NCBI RefSeq assembly: GCF_016862455.1
Contig: NZ_BOMZ01000098.1
Coordinates: forward strand, 1-49,673
Origin: Actinoplanes utahensis
GTDB taxonomy: Bacteria > Actinomycetota > Actinomycetes > Mycobacteriales > Micromonosporaceae
Reading direction: 5' to 3'
Length of the DNA: 49,673 nt
Shown: piece after piece, positions 26,869 to 34,103 of the stretch
How the letters are laid out: each line of letters starts with the position of its first letter
Position numbering within the stretch: position 1 is the first letter of the stretch
Position numbers and translations under genes: made by a program
The notes under the pieces: model-generated
What the model saw: only the letters and a program-made list of their open reading frames with translations
What the model was told of the DNA's origin: nothing
Database searches by the model: none

Positions 26869-27878
26869 CCGGGCCGCCCCTCTCGATGCCGCTGGCGCCG
26901 GACGAGGCTGCGCGGGCCGAGGCCGTCCTCGCCAAGCTGCAGCTGCTCGTCACCCGGAAACTGGACGGCCTGCTCCAGGGGGACTATGCGGGGCTGCTGC
27001 CGGGGCCGGGCAGCGAGGCCGGCGAGTCCCGGGAGTACCGGCCGGGCGACGACGTGCGCCGGATGGACTGGCCGGTGACGGCCCGGACCACGCTGCCGCA
27101 CGTGCGCCGCACGGTCGCCGACCGGGAGCTGGAGACCTGGCTCGCGGTGGACCTGTCGGCCAGCCTCGACTTCGGTACCGCCAAATGGCTCAAACGGGAC
27201 CTGGTGGTCGCGGCCGCCACGGCGATGGCCCATCTGACCGTCCGGGGCGGCAACCGGATCGGGGCCGTGGTGGGCACCGGCTCCGGCGTACCGCAGAAGG
27301 AGGGAACCCGCGGCTGGTGGCGCCGCAAGGCGGAGGCGAAAGCCGAGCCACCGCCTGCCGCCCCGGTGTTGCGGCTGCCCGCCCGGCCCGGCCGCAAGGA
27401 GGCGCAGGCGCTGCTGCGGGCGATCGCCGGGACCCGGATCCGGCCCGGCCGCACCGACCTGGGCGCCCTGATCGACATGCTGAACCGGCCACCGCGGCGG
27501 CGCGGCGTGGCTGTGGTGATCTCCGACTTCCTGTCGCCGGTGGAGGGCTGGGCCCGGCCGGTGAAGAAGCTCGCGGTCCGGCACGACGTGCTCGCGATCG
27601 AGGTGGTCGACCCGCGTGAGCTGGAGCTGCCGGACGTCGGCGTGCTGACCCTGGCCGACCCGGAGTCCGGGATGCTGCACGAGGTGCAGACCTCCGACGA
27701 CGGCCTGCGCCGGCGGTACGCCGAGGCGGCGGGGGAGCAGCGCGCCGCCATCGCCCGCGCGCTGCGTGCCGCCGGGGCCTCGCACCTGCGCCTGCGCACC
27801 GACACCGACTGGCTGCTCGACATGGTCCGCTTCGTGGCCGCTCAGCGCCACGCCCGTACCCGAGGGACCACACGATGA
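26865..27878 (+). CDS. DUF58 domain protein
   Basis: A 337-aa protein of the DUF58 family, which always travels with MoxR ATPases. The signature is REYRPGDDVRRMDWPVTART, followed by a degenerate VWA-like fold (ETWLAVDLSASLDFGTA and GVAVVISDFLSP). An insertion with EGTRGWWRRKAEAKAEPPPA (residues about 145-165) interrupts the fold. It has no membrane helices. It is coupled by 4-bp overlaps to the genes on both sides. Its role with MoxR is probably assembly or maturation of an envelope complex, not known in detail. Confidence 0.92.
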   Translation: MTGPPLSMPLAPDEAARAEAVLAKLQLLVTRKLDGLLQGDYAGLLPGPGSEAGESREYRPGDDVRRMDWPVTARTTLPHVRRTVADRELETWLAVDLSASLDFGTAKWLKRDLVVAAATAMAHLTVRGGNRIGAVVGTGSGVPQKEGTRGWWRRKAEAKAEPPPAAPVLRLPARPGRKEAQALLRAIAGTRIRPGRTDLGALIDMLNRPPRRRGVAVVISDFLSPVEGWARPVKKLAVRHDVLAIEVVDPRELELPDVGVLTLADPESGMLHEVQTSDDGLRRRYAEAAGEQRAAIARALRAAGASHLRLRTDTDWLLDMVRFVAAQRHARTRGTTR

Positions 27879-28825
27879 TCCGTTTCCTGGAACCGTGGTG
27901 GCTGCTGACGCTGCTGCCCGTCCTGGCCCTGGCCGGGCTGTACGTCTGGCGGCAGTTCCGCAAGCGGCAGTACGCGATGAGGTTCACCAACGTCGAGCTG
28001 CTGCGCACCCTCGCACCGAAGGGTCTGGGCTGGCGCCGGCACGTGTCGGCGGCCGCGTTCCTGCTGATGCTGGGCGCGCTGGCGGCGGCGACGGCCCGCC
28101 CGTCGATCGACAAGGAGGAGCCGCTGGAGCGGGCGACCGTGATGCTCGCCATCGACGTGTCGCTGTCCATGCAGGCCGAGGACGTGGAGCCGAGCCGGAT
28201 CGAGGCGGCGCAGGAGGCGGCCAAGCAGTTCGTCAACGAGCTGCCGCCCAGTTACAACCTGGGCCTGGTGTCCTTCGCGCAGGCGGCGAACGTGCTGGTC
28301 CCGCCGTCGAAGGACCGGGCCGCGGTGGTCGCCGCGATCGACGCGCTGACGCTGGCCGAGGCGACCGCGACGGGCGAGGCGGTCTTCACGTCGCTGGACG
28401 CGATCCGGTCGGTGCCCGCGGACGGCGCGGACGGCGCCCCGCCGGCCCGGGTGGTGCTGCTCTCCGACGGCTACCGCACGTCCGGGCGCTCCATCGAGGA
28501 CGCGGCGGTCGCGGCGGCGCAGGCGAACGTGCCGATCTCCACGATCGCGTTCGGCACCGACACCGGTGTCGTCGACATCCGCGGCGACATGAAACTGGTG
28601 CCTGTCGATCGGCTGTCGTTGCAGCAGCTGGCCGAGCAGACCGACGGCTACTTCTACGAGGCGGCCACGGTGGGTGAGCTGAAGAACGTCTACAAGGACA
28701 TGGGCAGCTCGATCGGCCATCGTGTCGAGTCCCGCGAGGTCACCCAGCTGTATGCGGTGGCGGGCCTGTTCCTGGGCCTGATCGGCGCCGCGACGAGTCT
28801 GCTGTGGACGTCCCGCCTGCCCTGA
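27875..28825 (+). CDS. BatA-like VWA-domain membrane protein
   Basis: A 316-aa protein with an N-terminal transmembrane helix (TLLPVLALAGLYVW), a second one before the VWA domain (AAFLLMLGALAAATA) and a C-terminal one (LYAVAGLFLGLIGAATSLLW). The MIDAS metal site is DVSLS (D94, S96, S98), with a TGEA Thr and LSDG Asp. This is the standard third gene of MoxR operons, and the VWA domain is probably extracytoplasmic. It ends the operon; the intergenic structured region follows. Confidence 0.93.
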   Translation: MIRFLEPWWLLTLLPVLALAGLYVWRQFRKRQYAMRFTNVELLRTLAPKGLGWRRHVSAAAFLLMLGALAAATARPSIDKEEPLERATVMLAIDVSLSMQAEDVEPSRIEAAQEAAKQFVNELPPSYNLGLVSFAQAANVLVPPSKDRAAVVAAIDALTLAEATATGEAVFTSLDAIRSVPADGADGAPPARVVLLSDGYRTSGRSIEDAAVAAAQANVPISTIAFGTDTGVVDIRGDMKLVPVDRLSLQQLAEQTDGYFYEAATVGELKNVYKDMGSSIGHRVESREVTQLYAVAGLFLGLIGAATSLLWTSRLP

Positions 28826-28956
28826 CCGGGCGAGCGGGCCCACCGCACGGGGCCTGGGCGGACACGAGGTCGACCGAGCTGATCTTGTTGTCGGCTCGGG
28901 CGTGGGTGCCGGTGAAGCGGGTGCCCACGCGGGAGCCGGGGGCGATCGTCGATGCG

Positions 28957-29043
28957 TCAGGGCGTGTTGTGTGCCAGCACGAAGAGCACGACGACCCAGG
29001 CCGAGAGCAGGGTGAAACCGAGTGGTGCGACAAGCTTCTTCAC
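28957..29043 (-). CDS. Possible 28-aa membrane micropeptide
   Basis: GTG 29043 opens a 28-codon frame: two Lys residues, then a single hydrophobic helix (LGFTLLSAWVVVLFVLA) and HNTP. The positive start and clean transmembrane stretch look like a real small membrane protein. The ribosome-binding site is poor: GGAAG lies about 12 bp upstream. No homologue is recognised. Confidence 0.35.
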   Translation of the reverse strand: MKKLVAPLGFTLLSAWVVVLFVLAHNTP

Positions 29044-29104
29044 GATGGAAACCGTCTTCCGCTGGTGACTGAGCTGAGGCAGGGTCACTTCGCGGCCGGA
29101 ACCA

Positions 29105-29149
29105 CCGCACGCCACGGGGGCCGGCCCGAAGAGGACCGGCGGCGTGCGG
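29105..29149 (-). terminator. Long GC hairpin, attenuator or terminator candidate
   Basis: The outer stem CCGCACGCC (29105-29113) pairs with GGCGTGCGG (29141-29149); inside, ggccgg and ccggc can pair further. It lies between the two candidate minus-strand micro-ORFs, in the position expected of an attenuator. Confidence 0.45.
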
Positions 29150-29202
29150 GTGGGGGTCTGGTCAGCGGTCAGAGGCGCTGACGAGCGTCCCGGCCACGAC
29201 TA

Positions 29203-29235
29203 GGAGGATCGCTATCTCGCACAGCGATCACCTCC
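29203..29235 (-). promoter_or_regulatory. Hairpin sequestering a strong Shine-Dalgarno sequence
   Basis: On the minus strand GGAGGTGATCGCT pairs with AGCGATCCTCC (two-base bulge). The left arm contains GGAGGTGATC, which is complementary to the 16S rRNA 3' end. Downstream frames are a 17-codon GTG frame and an overlapping hydrophobic frame (CEIAILLVVAGTLVSASDR) that would need a CTG start. Confidence 0.45.
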
Positions 29236-29270
29236 ATACGTCGTCGGGCCTGGACCGTGGCAGCGTACTC

Positions 29271-29287
29271 CTTAAGCGCCACTTAAG
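29271..29287. promoter_or_regulatory. CTTAAG pair upstream of fabG
   Basis: CTTAAG-CGCCA-CTTAAG is both a direct and an inverted repeat, since CTTAAG is its own complement. It is AT-rich in a GC-rich region, 140 bp upstream of fabG, and could be an operator for that operon or for the minus-strand transcript. Confidence 0.4.
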
Positions 29288-29428
29288 AAAATCGACGTGT
29301 CCCTGAACGGGGTGTAAGTCAACGGGACCGTCCCTCGGCGGTGGTACGCCGGGCCGATAGTCTCGCATTTCAGAAGGGTTCTGGTGACCCACTGTGAACT
29401 CGTGGTGACATGTCGATTGGAGTGTGTT

Positions 29429-30133
29429 GTGGCTCGCACCGTTCTGGTGACCGGAGGAAACCGCGGCATCGGCCTGGCCATCGCGCGAGCGTTCGCCAAG
29501 CAGGGCGACCGGGTGGCGGTCACGCATCGTGGCTCCGGGGCGCCGGAGGGCCTGCTCGGGGTGCAGTGCGACATCACCGACTCGGCCGGCGTCGACGCCG
29601 CGTTCACCTACGTGGAGAACGAGCTGGGCCCGGTGGAGGTGCTCGTCGCCAACGCCGGCATCACCGACGACACCCTGCTCATGCGGATGAGCGACGAGCA
29701 GTTCGAGCGGGTGATCGACACCAACCTGACCGGCGCGTTCCGCTGCGCCAAGCGGGCCAGCACCAAGATGCTGCGCGCCCGCTGGGGCCGGATCGTCTTC
29801 ATCTCCTCCGTCGTCGGCCTGTACGGCGGACCCGGCCAGGTGAACTACGCGGCGAGCAAGGCCGGCCTGGTCGGCATGGCCCGTAGCATCACGCGTGAGC
29901 TGGGCGGCCGCAACATCACCGCGAACGTGGTGGCGCCCGGGTTCATCGAGACGGAGATGACCGCGGTCTTGCCCGACTCGCGCAAGGCCGAGATCATCAA
30001 GGCCGTCCCGGCCGGTCGTCTCGCCAGTGCAGACGAGGTAGCGGCAGCCGTGACGTTCTTGGCCAGCGACAGTGCGGCGTACATCTCGGGCGCCGTGCTG
30101 CCGGTCGATGGTGGTCTCGGCATGGGCCACTGA
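29429..30133 (+). CDS. fabG: 3-oxoacyl-ACP reductase (MabA/FabG1)
   Basis: Reduces 3-oxoacyl-ACP with NADPH in type II fatty-acid synthesis. At 234 aa it has TGGNRGIG (8-15), NAGI, the active-site Ser (S127 region, ISSVVG), Y140 and K144 (YAASK). GTG 29429 is chosen for its GGAG 6 bp upstream and its match to mycobacterial MabA length; the frame opens at 29384. It is the first gene of a fabG-inhA-hemH cluster with the same order as mycobacterial mabA-inhA-hemZ. Confidence 0.94.
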   Translation: MARTVLVTGGNRGIGLAIARAFAKQGDRVAVTHRGSGAPEGLLGVQCDITDSAGVDAAFTYVENELGPVEVLVANAGITDDTLLMRMSDEQFERVIDTNLTGAFRCAKRASTKMLRARWGRIVFISSVVGLYGGPGQVNYAASKAGLVGMARSITRELGGRNITANVVAPGFIETEMTAVLPDSRKAEIIKAVPAGRLASADEVAAAVTFLASDSAAYISGAVLPVDGGLGMGH

Positions 30134-30165
30134 AGTCCCGAGAATCTTGTCAGGAGAGTATTTTC

Positions 30166-30933
30166 GTGTCTGGACTGCTGGCCGGTAAACGGCTGCTCGT
30201 CACCGGTGTGATCACCGACGCCTCGATCGCCTTCTCGGTGGCGAAGCTCGCTCAGGAAGCCGGCGCCACGGTGGTGCTGACCGGCTTCGGCCGTCTCTCG
30301 CTGGTGGAGCGCATCGCCAAGCGGCTGCCCCAGCCGGCGCCCGTCATCGAACTGGACGTCACCAATCAGGAGCACCTGGACGGCCTGCCCGCCAAGGTGC
30401 GGGAGCACGTCGACGGACTCGACGGCGTGGTCCACTCGATCGGGTTCGCCCCGCAGAGCGCCCTCGGCGGCACCTTCCTGGAGACGCCGTGGGAGGACGT
30501 CTCGCAGGCGCTGCACGTGTCGACGTTCTCGTACAAGTCTCTCGCCGTGGCCTGCCTGCCGCTGATGGACGCCGGCGGCTCGATCGTCGGCCTGACCTTC
30601 GACGCGACCAAGGCCTACCCGCTGTACGACTGGATGGGCGTCGCCAAGGCCGGCCTCGAATCGGCGTCCCGCTACCTCGCCATGTACCTGGGCAAGCACG
30701 GGATCCGCAGCAACATGGTCGCGGCCGGCCCGCTGCGTACCATGGCCGCCAAGTCGATCCCGGGCTTCAGCAACTTCGAGGACGCCTACTCCCAGCACGC
30801 GCCGCTCGGCTGGGACCTCAACGACCCGGAGCCGACCGCCCGCGCGGTCTGCGCCCTGCTGTCCGACTGGTTCCCCGCCACCACCGGTGAGATGGTGCAC
30901 GTCGACGGGGGCTACCACGCGCGAGCCGCCTGA
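30166..30933 (+). CDS. inhA: Enoyl-ACP reductase (InhA/FabI)
   Basis: NADH-dependent reduction of trans-2-enoyl-ACP, the last step of the elongation cycle and the isoniazid target in mycobacteria. 255 aa. Visible are GVITDASIAF, S91 in SIGFAPQSALG (position of the mycobacterial Ser94), Y154 and K161 with the enoyl-reductase spacing of six residues (YDWMGVAK), and the C-terminal VDGGYH. caggagag lies upstream of the GTG start. The 32-bp gap from fabG and 20 bp to hemH indicate one operon. Confidence 0.95.
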   Translation: MSGLLAGKRLLVTGVITDASIAFSVAKLAQEAGATVVLTGFGRLSLVERIAKRLPQPAPVIELDVTNQEHLDGLPAKVREHVDGLDGVVHSIGFAPQSALGGTFLETPWEDVSQALHVSTFSYKSLAVACLPLMDAGGSIVGLTFDATKAYPLYDWMGVAKAGLESASRYLAMYLGKHGIRSNMVAAGPLRTMAAKSIPGFSNFEDAYSQHAPLGWDLNDPEPTARAVCALLSDWFPATTGEMVHVDGGYHARAA

Positions 30934-30953
30934 CGCGGTGGCAGGATGGGCGG

Positions 30954-31982
30954 GTGGTTTACGACGCGTTCGTCCTGCTCTCCTTCGGCGGGCCAGAGAA
31001 GCCCGATGACGTGATGCCGTTCCTGCGCAACGTGGTGCGCGGGCGCGGTGTCCCGGACGAGCGCCTCGCCGAGGTGGCCGAGCACTACATGCACTTCGGC
31101 GGGGTCTCCCCGATCAATCAGCAGTGCCGCGACCTGCTCGCGGCCATCGGCGCCGAGTTCTCGGCGCACGGGATCGGCCTGCCCACCTACTGGGGCAACC
31201 GGAACTGGCAGCCGATGCTCGCCGACACCGTCGCGCGGATGCGCGACGACGGGATCGAGCACGCGCTGGGCTTCGCGACCAGCGCGTACGGCGGCTACTC
31301 CTCCTGCAAGCAGTACTGGGAGGACATCGCCGCGGCCCGGGCGCACGTCGGCCCCCGGGCGCCGAGGATCGCCAAGCTGCGGCAGTTCCACGACCACCCG
31401 GGATTCGTGAACCCGCACGTGGAAGCGGTGCAGGCGGCTCTGACGACCCTCGACCCGGCCCGCCGGGAGACCACCCGTCTGGTCTTCACCGCCCACTCCA
31501 TCCCGGTCACCATGGCGAAGACCGCCGGGCCCACCGGCGGGCGCTACAACGCCCAGCTGGAGGAGACCGCCCGGCTCGTGCACGCCGCGGCCGCCGCCGA
31601 CCTCGGTTACGACCTGGTGTGGCAGAGCCGTTCCGGCCCGCCGCAGGTGCCCTGGCTGGAACCGGACATCAACGATCACCTCGCGCTGCTCGCCGAGAAG
31701 GGTGTGACCGACGTGGTGGTCAGCCCCATCGGTTTCGTCTCCGACCACCTCGAAGTCCTCTGGGACCTCGACAACGAGGCCAAGGACACCGCGGCCGGCC
31801 TCGGCCTGGGATACGCCCGGGCGTCGACACCCGGTGTTCACCCTTCCTTCGTCGCGATGATCCGCGAGTTGGTGCAGGAGCGGACCGATGATCAGAATCG
31901 GGCGGCGCTCGGTACGCTGCCGACCTGGGACGTCTGCCCCGCGGACTGCTGTCCCCCACCCGCGCGACGAAAGGCACCCTGA
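30954..31982 (+). CDS. hemH: Ferrochelatase (coproporphyrin III type, [2Fe-2S])
   Basis: Inserts Fe2+ into the porphyrin; actinobacteria use coproporphyrin III in the coproporphyrin-dependent heme route (CpfC). 342 aa. The catalytic His is in VFTAHSIP, and SFGGPE opens the protein. Four Cys residues fit the [2Fe-2S] ligands of actinobacterial enzymes: C118 in YSSCKQYWED and C328, C332, C333 in DVCPADCC near the C-terminus. The stop and the next start share one base (TGATG), so translation is coupled to the HAD gene. Confidence 0.95.
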   Translation: MVYDAFVLLSFGGPEKPDDVMPFLRNVVRGRGVPDERLAEVAEHYMHFGGVSPINQQCRDLLAAIGAEFSAHGIGLPTYWGNRNWQPMLADTVARMRDDGIEHALGFATSAYGGYSSCKQYWEDIAAARAHVGPRAPRIAKLRQFHDHPGFVNPHVEAVQAALTTLDPARRETTRLVFTAHSIPVTMAKTAGPTGGRYNAQLEETARLVHAAAAADLGYDLVWQSRSGPPQVPWLEPDINDHLALLAEKGVTDVVVSPIGFVSDHLEVLWDLDNEAKDTAAGLGLGYARASTPGVHPSFVAMIRELVQERTDDQNRAALGTLPTWDVCPADCCPPPARRKAP

Positions 31983-32761
31983 TGAAGGAGCGCAAGGCGA
32001 TCGAGAGCTGGCTCACCGACATGGACGGCGTCCTCGTCCACGAGGGAGAGCCGGTGCCGGGCGCCCCGGAGTTCGTCAACCGGATGAAGGAGAGCGGCAA
32101 GCCGTTCCTCATCCTGACGAACAACTCCATCTACACGCCGCGTGACCTGCAGGCCCGCCTCTACCGGATGGGCTTCGACGTGGACGAGGGCTCGATCTGG
32201 ACCGCCGCCCTCGCGACCGCGCAGTTCCTGGCGGACCAGCGGCCCGGCGGCACCGCGTACGTGATCGGCGAAGCCGGCCTGACCACCGCCATGCACGCGG
32301 CCGGCTACATCCTCACCGAGTTCGAGCCGGACTACGTGGTGCTCGGCGAGACCCGCACCTACAGCTTCGAGGCGATCACCAAGGCGATCCGGCTGATCAG
32401 CGCCGGATCCCGGTTCATCTGCACCAACCCGGACGCCACCGGGCCGTCCAACGAGGGCCTGCTCCCGGCCGCCGGCTCGGTCGCGGCGATGATCTCCAAG
32501 GCGACCGGGGTGAAGCCGTACTTCGTCGGCAAGCCCAACCCGATGATGATGCGGTCCGCGCTCAACGCGATCGGCGCGCACAGCGAGACCACCGCGATGA
32601 TCGGCGACCGGATGGACACCGACGTGCTGTGCGGTCTGGAGGCGGGGCTGGAGACCATCCTGGTGCTGACCGGCATCAGCAGCCGGATGGAGAGCGAGAC
32701 GTACCCGTACCGCCCGTCCCGCATCATCAACTCCGTCGCCGACCTGATCGACGAGATCTGA
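31982..32761 (+). CDS. HAD-IIA hydrolase, NagD-like phosphatase
   Basis: A 259-aa phosphatase of the NagD subgroup: motif I DMDGVL (nucleophile D13, D15), motif II ILTNNS, motif III Lys in VGKPNP, motif IV GDRMDTDV. The class IIA cap domain lies between motifs II and III. The substrate is probably a small sugar or nucleotide phosphate. It is the fourth gene of the fabG-inhA-hemH operon by its 1-bp overlap with hemH. Unlike the HAD protein at 4342, all catalytic residues are present. Confidence 0.93.
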   Translation: MKERKAIESWLTDMDGVLVHEGEPVPGAPEFVNRMKESGKPFLILTNNSIYTPRDLQARLYRMGFDVDEGSIWTAALATAQFLADQRPGGTAYVIGEAGLTTAMHAAGYILTEFEPDYVVLGETRTYSFEAITKAIRLISAGSRFICTNPDATGPSNEGLLPAAGSVAAMISKATGVKPYFVGKPNPMMMRSALNAIGAHSETTAMIGDRMDTDVLCGLEAGLETILVLTGISSRMESETYPYRPSRIINSVADLIDEI

Positions 32762-32769
32762 GCCCGGCC

Positions 32770-33255
32770 GTGCCGTGGGAGGAGTCGTACCTCGGGCGGT
32801 TGCGGGCGCTCACCGGGCCGGAACCGGTCCTGATGACGATCGGGGCGCGGGCCGTGCTCCGTGACGACGGCGGCCGCGTCCTGCTGATCCAGCGCAACGA
32901 CAACGGCCGGTGGGCGCTGCCGGCCGGCACCATGGAGCTGCGCCAGACGCTGCGGGACTGCGCGATCCGGGAGGTGTACGAGGAGACCGGCCTGACCGCC
33001 CACACGGTCACCCCGTTCGCCCTGTACTCCGGGGAGCACCTGCACACCAACGCGTTCGGGGCCACGTACCAGCACGTCTCCCTGGCCGTCCGGGTCGACT
33101 CCTGGTCCGGCGACCTGGTCCGGGTCACCGACGAGACCCTCGACGCCGCGTTCTTTCCGCTCGACGCCCTGCCGGAGGACCTCTCCGGCTCGGTCCGGCC
33201 CACCCTGGCCGACCTGGGGCGGTTCGAGTCCGGCGACCCGTTCCGGCTGGCATGA
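32770..33255 (+). CDS. Nudix hydrolase with substituted Nudix-box Glu
   Basis: A 161-aa Nudix-fold hydrolase of nucleoside diphosphate derivatives. The Nudix box GTMELRQTLRDCAIREVYEE keeps the REVYEETG metal-binding part, but the earlier Glu of GX5E is Gln. The final Glu pair is intact, so activity may persist. I chose GTG 32770 (PWEESYLGRL), 8 bp after the HAD stop; upstream frame is noise. The next Nudix gene overlaps by 4 bp. Confidence 0.88.
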   Translation: MPWEESYLGRLRALTGPEPVLMTIGARAVLRDDGGRVLLIQRNDNGRWALPAGTMELRQTLRDCAIREVYEETGLTAHTVTPFALYSGEHLHTNAFGATYQHVSLAVRVDSWSGDLVRVTDETLDAAFFPLDALPEDLSGSVRPTLADLGRFESGDPFRLA

Positions 33256-33659
33256 CAGCGCCCGCACTGGTCGTCGCGGCCGCCTGGGTCTGCGTCCGGA
33301 ACCGCCGGGTGCTGACCGTCCGGGCGGCCGGCTCGGACGCGTTCTACCTGCCCGGCGGCAAACCGGAACCCGGCGAGACACACGCCGAGGCCGCCGCCCG
33401 CGAGGTCCGCGAGGAGGTGGGCCTGCACGTCGACCCGGCCGCTCTCGAGGCGTTCGTCACGATCGACGCCCCGGCCCACAACCGCCCACCGGGCACCCGC
33501 GTCCAGCTGGTCTGCTTCACCGGCCCGGCCACCGGCGACCCCGCCGCAGCCGCCGAGATCGCCGAACTGGCCTGGTTCACCTCCGCCGACCGCGGCCGCT
33601 GCGCCCCCGCCATCCGGCTCCTCCTCGACGAACTCGTCATGGCGGATTCGATCGACTGA
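33252..33659 (+). CDS. Small Nudix hydrolase
   Basis: A 135-aa Nudix protein with a canonical box, GGKPEPGETHAEAAAREVRE then EVGL, and the MutT-like core VVAAAWVCVRNRRVLTVRAAG. It is likely an NTP or NDP-derivative pyrophosphatase; the substrate is unknown. The ATG at 33252 overlaps the upstream Nudix stop (ATGA). It ends the six-gene plus-strand cluster. Confidence 0.92.
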   Translation: MTAPALVVAAAWVCVRNRRVLTVRAAGSDAFYLPGGKPEPGETHAEAAAREVREEVGLHVDPAALEAFVTIDAPAHNRPPGTRVQLVCFTGPATGDPAAAAEIAELAWFTSADRGRCAPAIRLLLDELVMADSID

Positions 33660-34103
33660 GCCGGGCACGGATCGACACGGCCCCGGCGTCGCGCACGGTC
33701 CGATGGACGCCGCTGTCGCCGAGTACGTAGCGGATGGTCTCGGGTGCAGGTGCCCTACGCCCGGCCCTTCGAGCCGGCTTCCGCCGCCTGAACGTTCAGC
33801 AACGGCACGAATGCCTGCCCGCCGTTGCCTGCGTTCGTGAAGTTCAGTAACGCGGGAGCACGTCCATGCGCGAGATCTTGTTCCGGCGGTTCCGGACAAG
33901 CAGCGAAGCGCCGGAGACGTAGACGTGGAAGGGCCATTCCCGTGCGTCTCAGGCCGACGATTTCCGGATTCTCTCGCCGTACGCCGATGAGGTGATGCGA
34001 TCAGGCTCTCGGGTGATTCTGGGCCGGTGCGCTTGCGGGTAACGTAAAGATCGCCGCATCGATAATGCTCCTCTTTTACCGCGATCCCGGATTCGGAGAA
34101 TGC
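33660..34103. other. 444-bp intergenic region before the accessory cassette
   Basis: No gene is supported. A 60-codon frame on the minus strand (33755-33937) has no family resemblance and no ribosome-binding site that I can see. Two short related direct repeats (gttcagcaacg and gttcagtaacg) occur near 33790 and 33842. GATAAT at 34061-34066 could be a -10 for the downstream gene. Confidence 0.5.

Larger units (their letters stand above)
28826..29428. other. 600-bp structured intergenic region
   Basis: No conventional gene is convincing here. On the minus strand it holds a hairpin that includes a full GGAGGTGATC Shine-Dalgarno sequence (29203-29235), a short hydrophobic frame, a long GC-rich hairpin (29105-29149) and a 28-codon membrane-peptide frame (28957-29043). 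On the plus strand it must contain the promoter of the fabG-inhA-hemH operon, and a CTTAAG pair lies at 29271-29287. Confidence 0.6.

Noticed and set aside
28740..29033. 97-aa minus-strand frame after the VWA gene
   Set aside because: Ser/Cys/Arg-rich, and it overlaps the VWA 3' end; the 28-codon frame on the same strand looks more like a protein.
33755..33937. 60-codon minus-strand frame in the 444-bp gap
   Set aside because: No ribosome-binding site, no recognisable domain, and no positional support; could be a remnant but there is not enough to call one.
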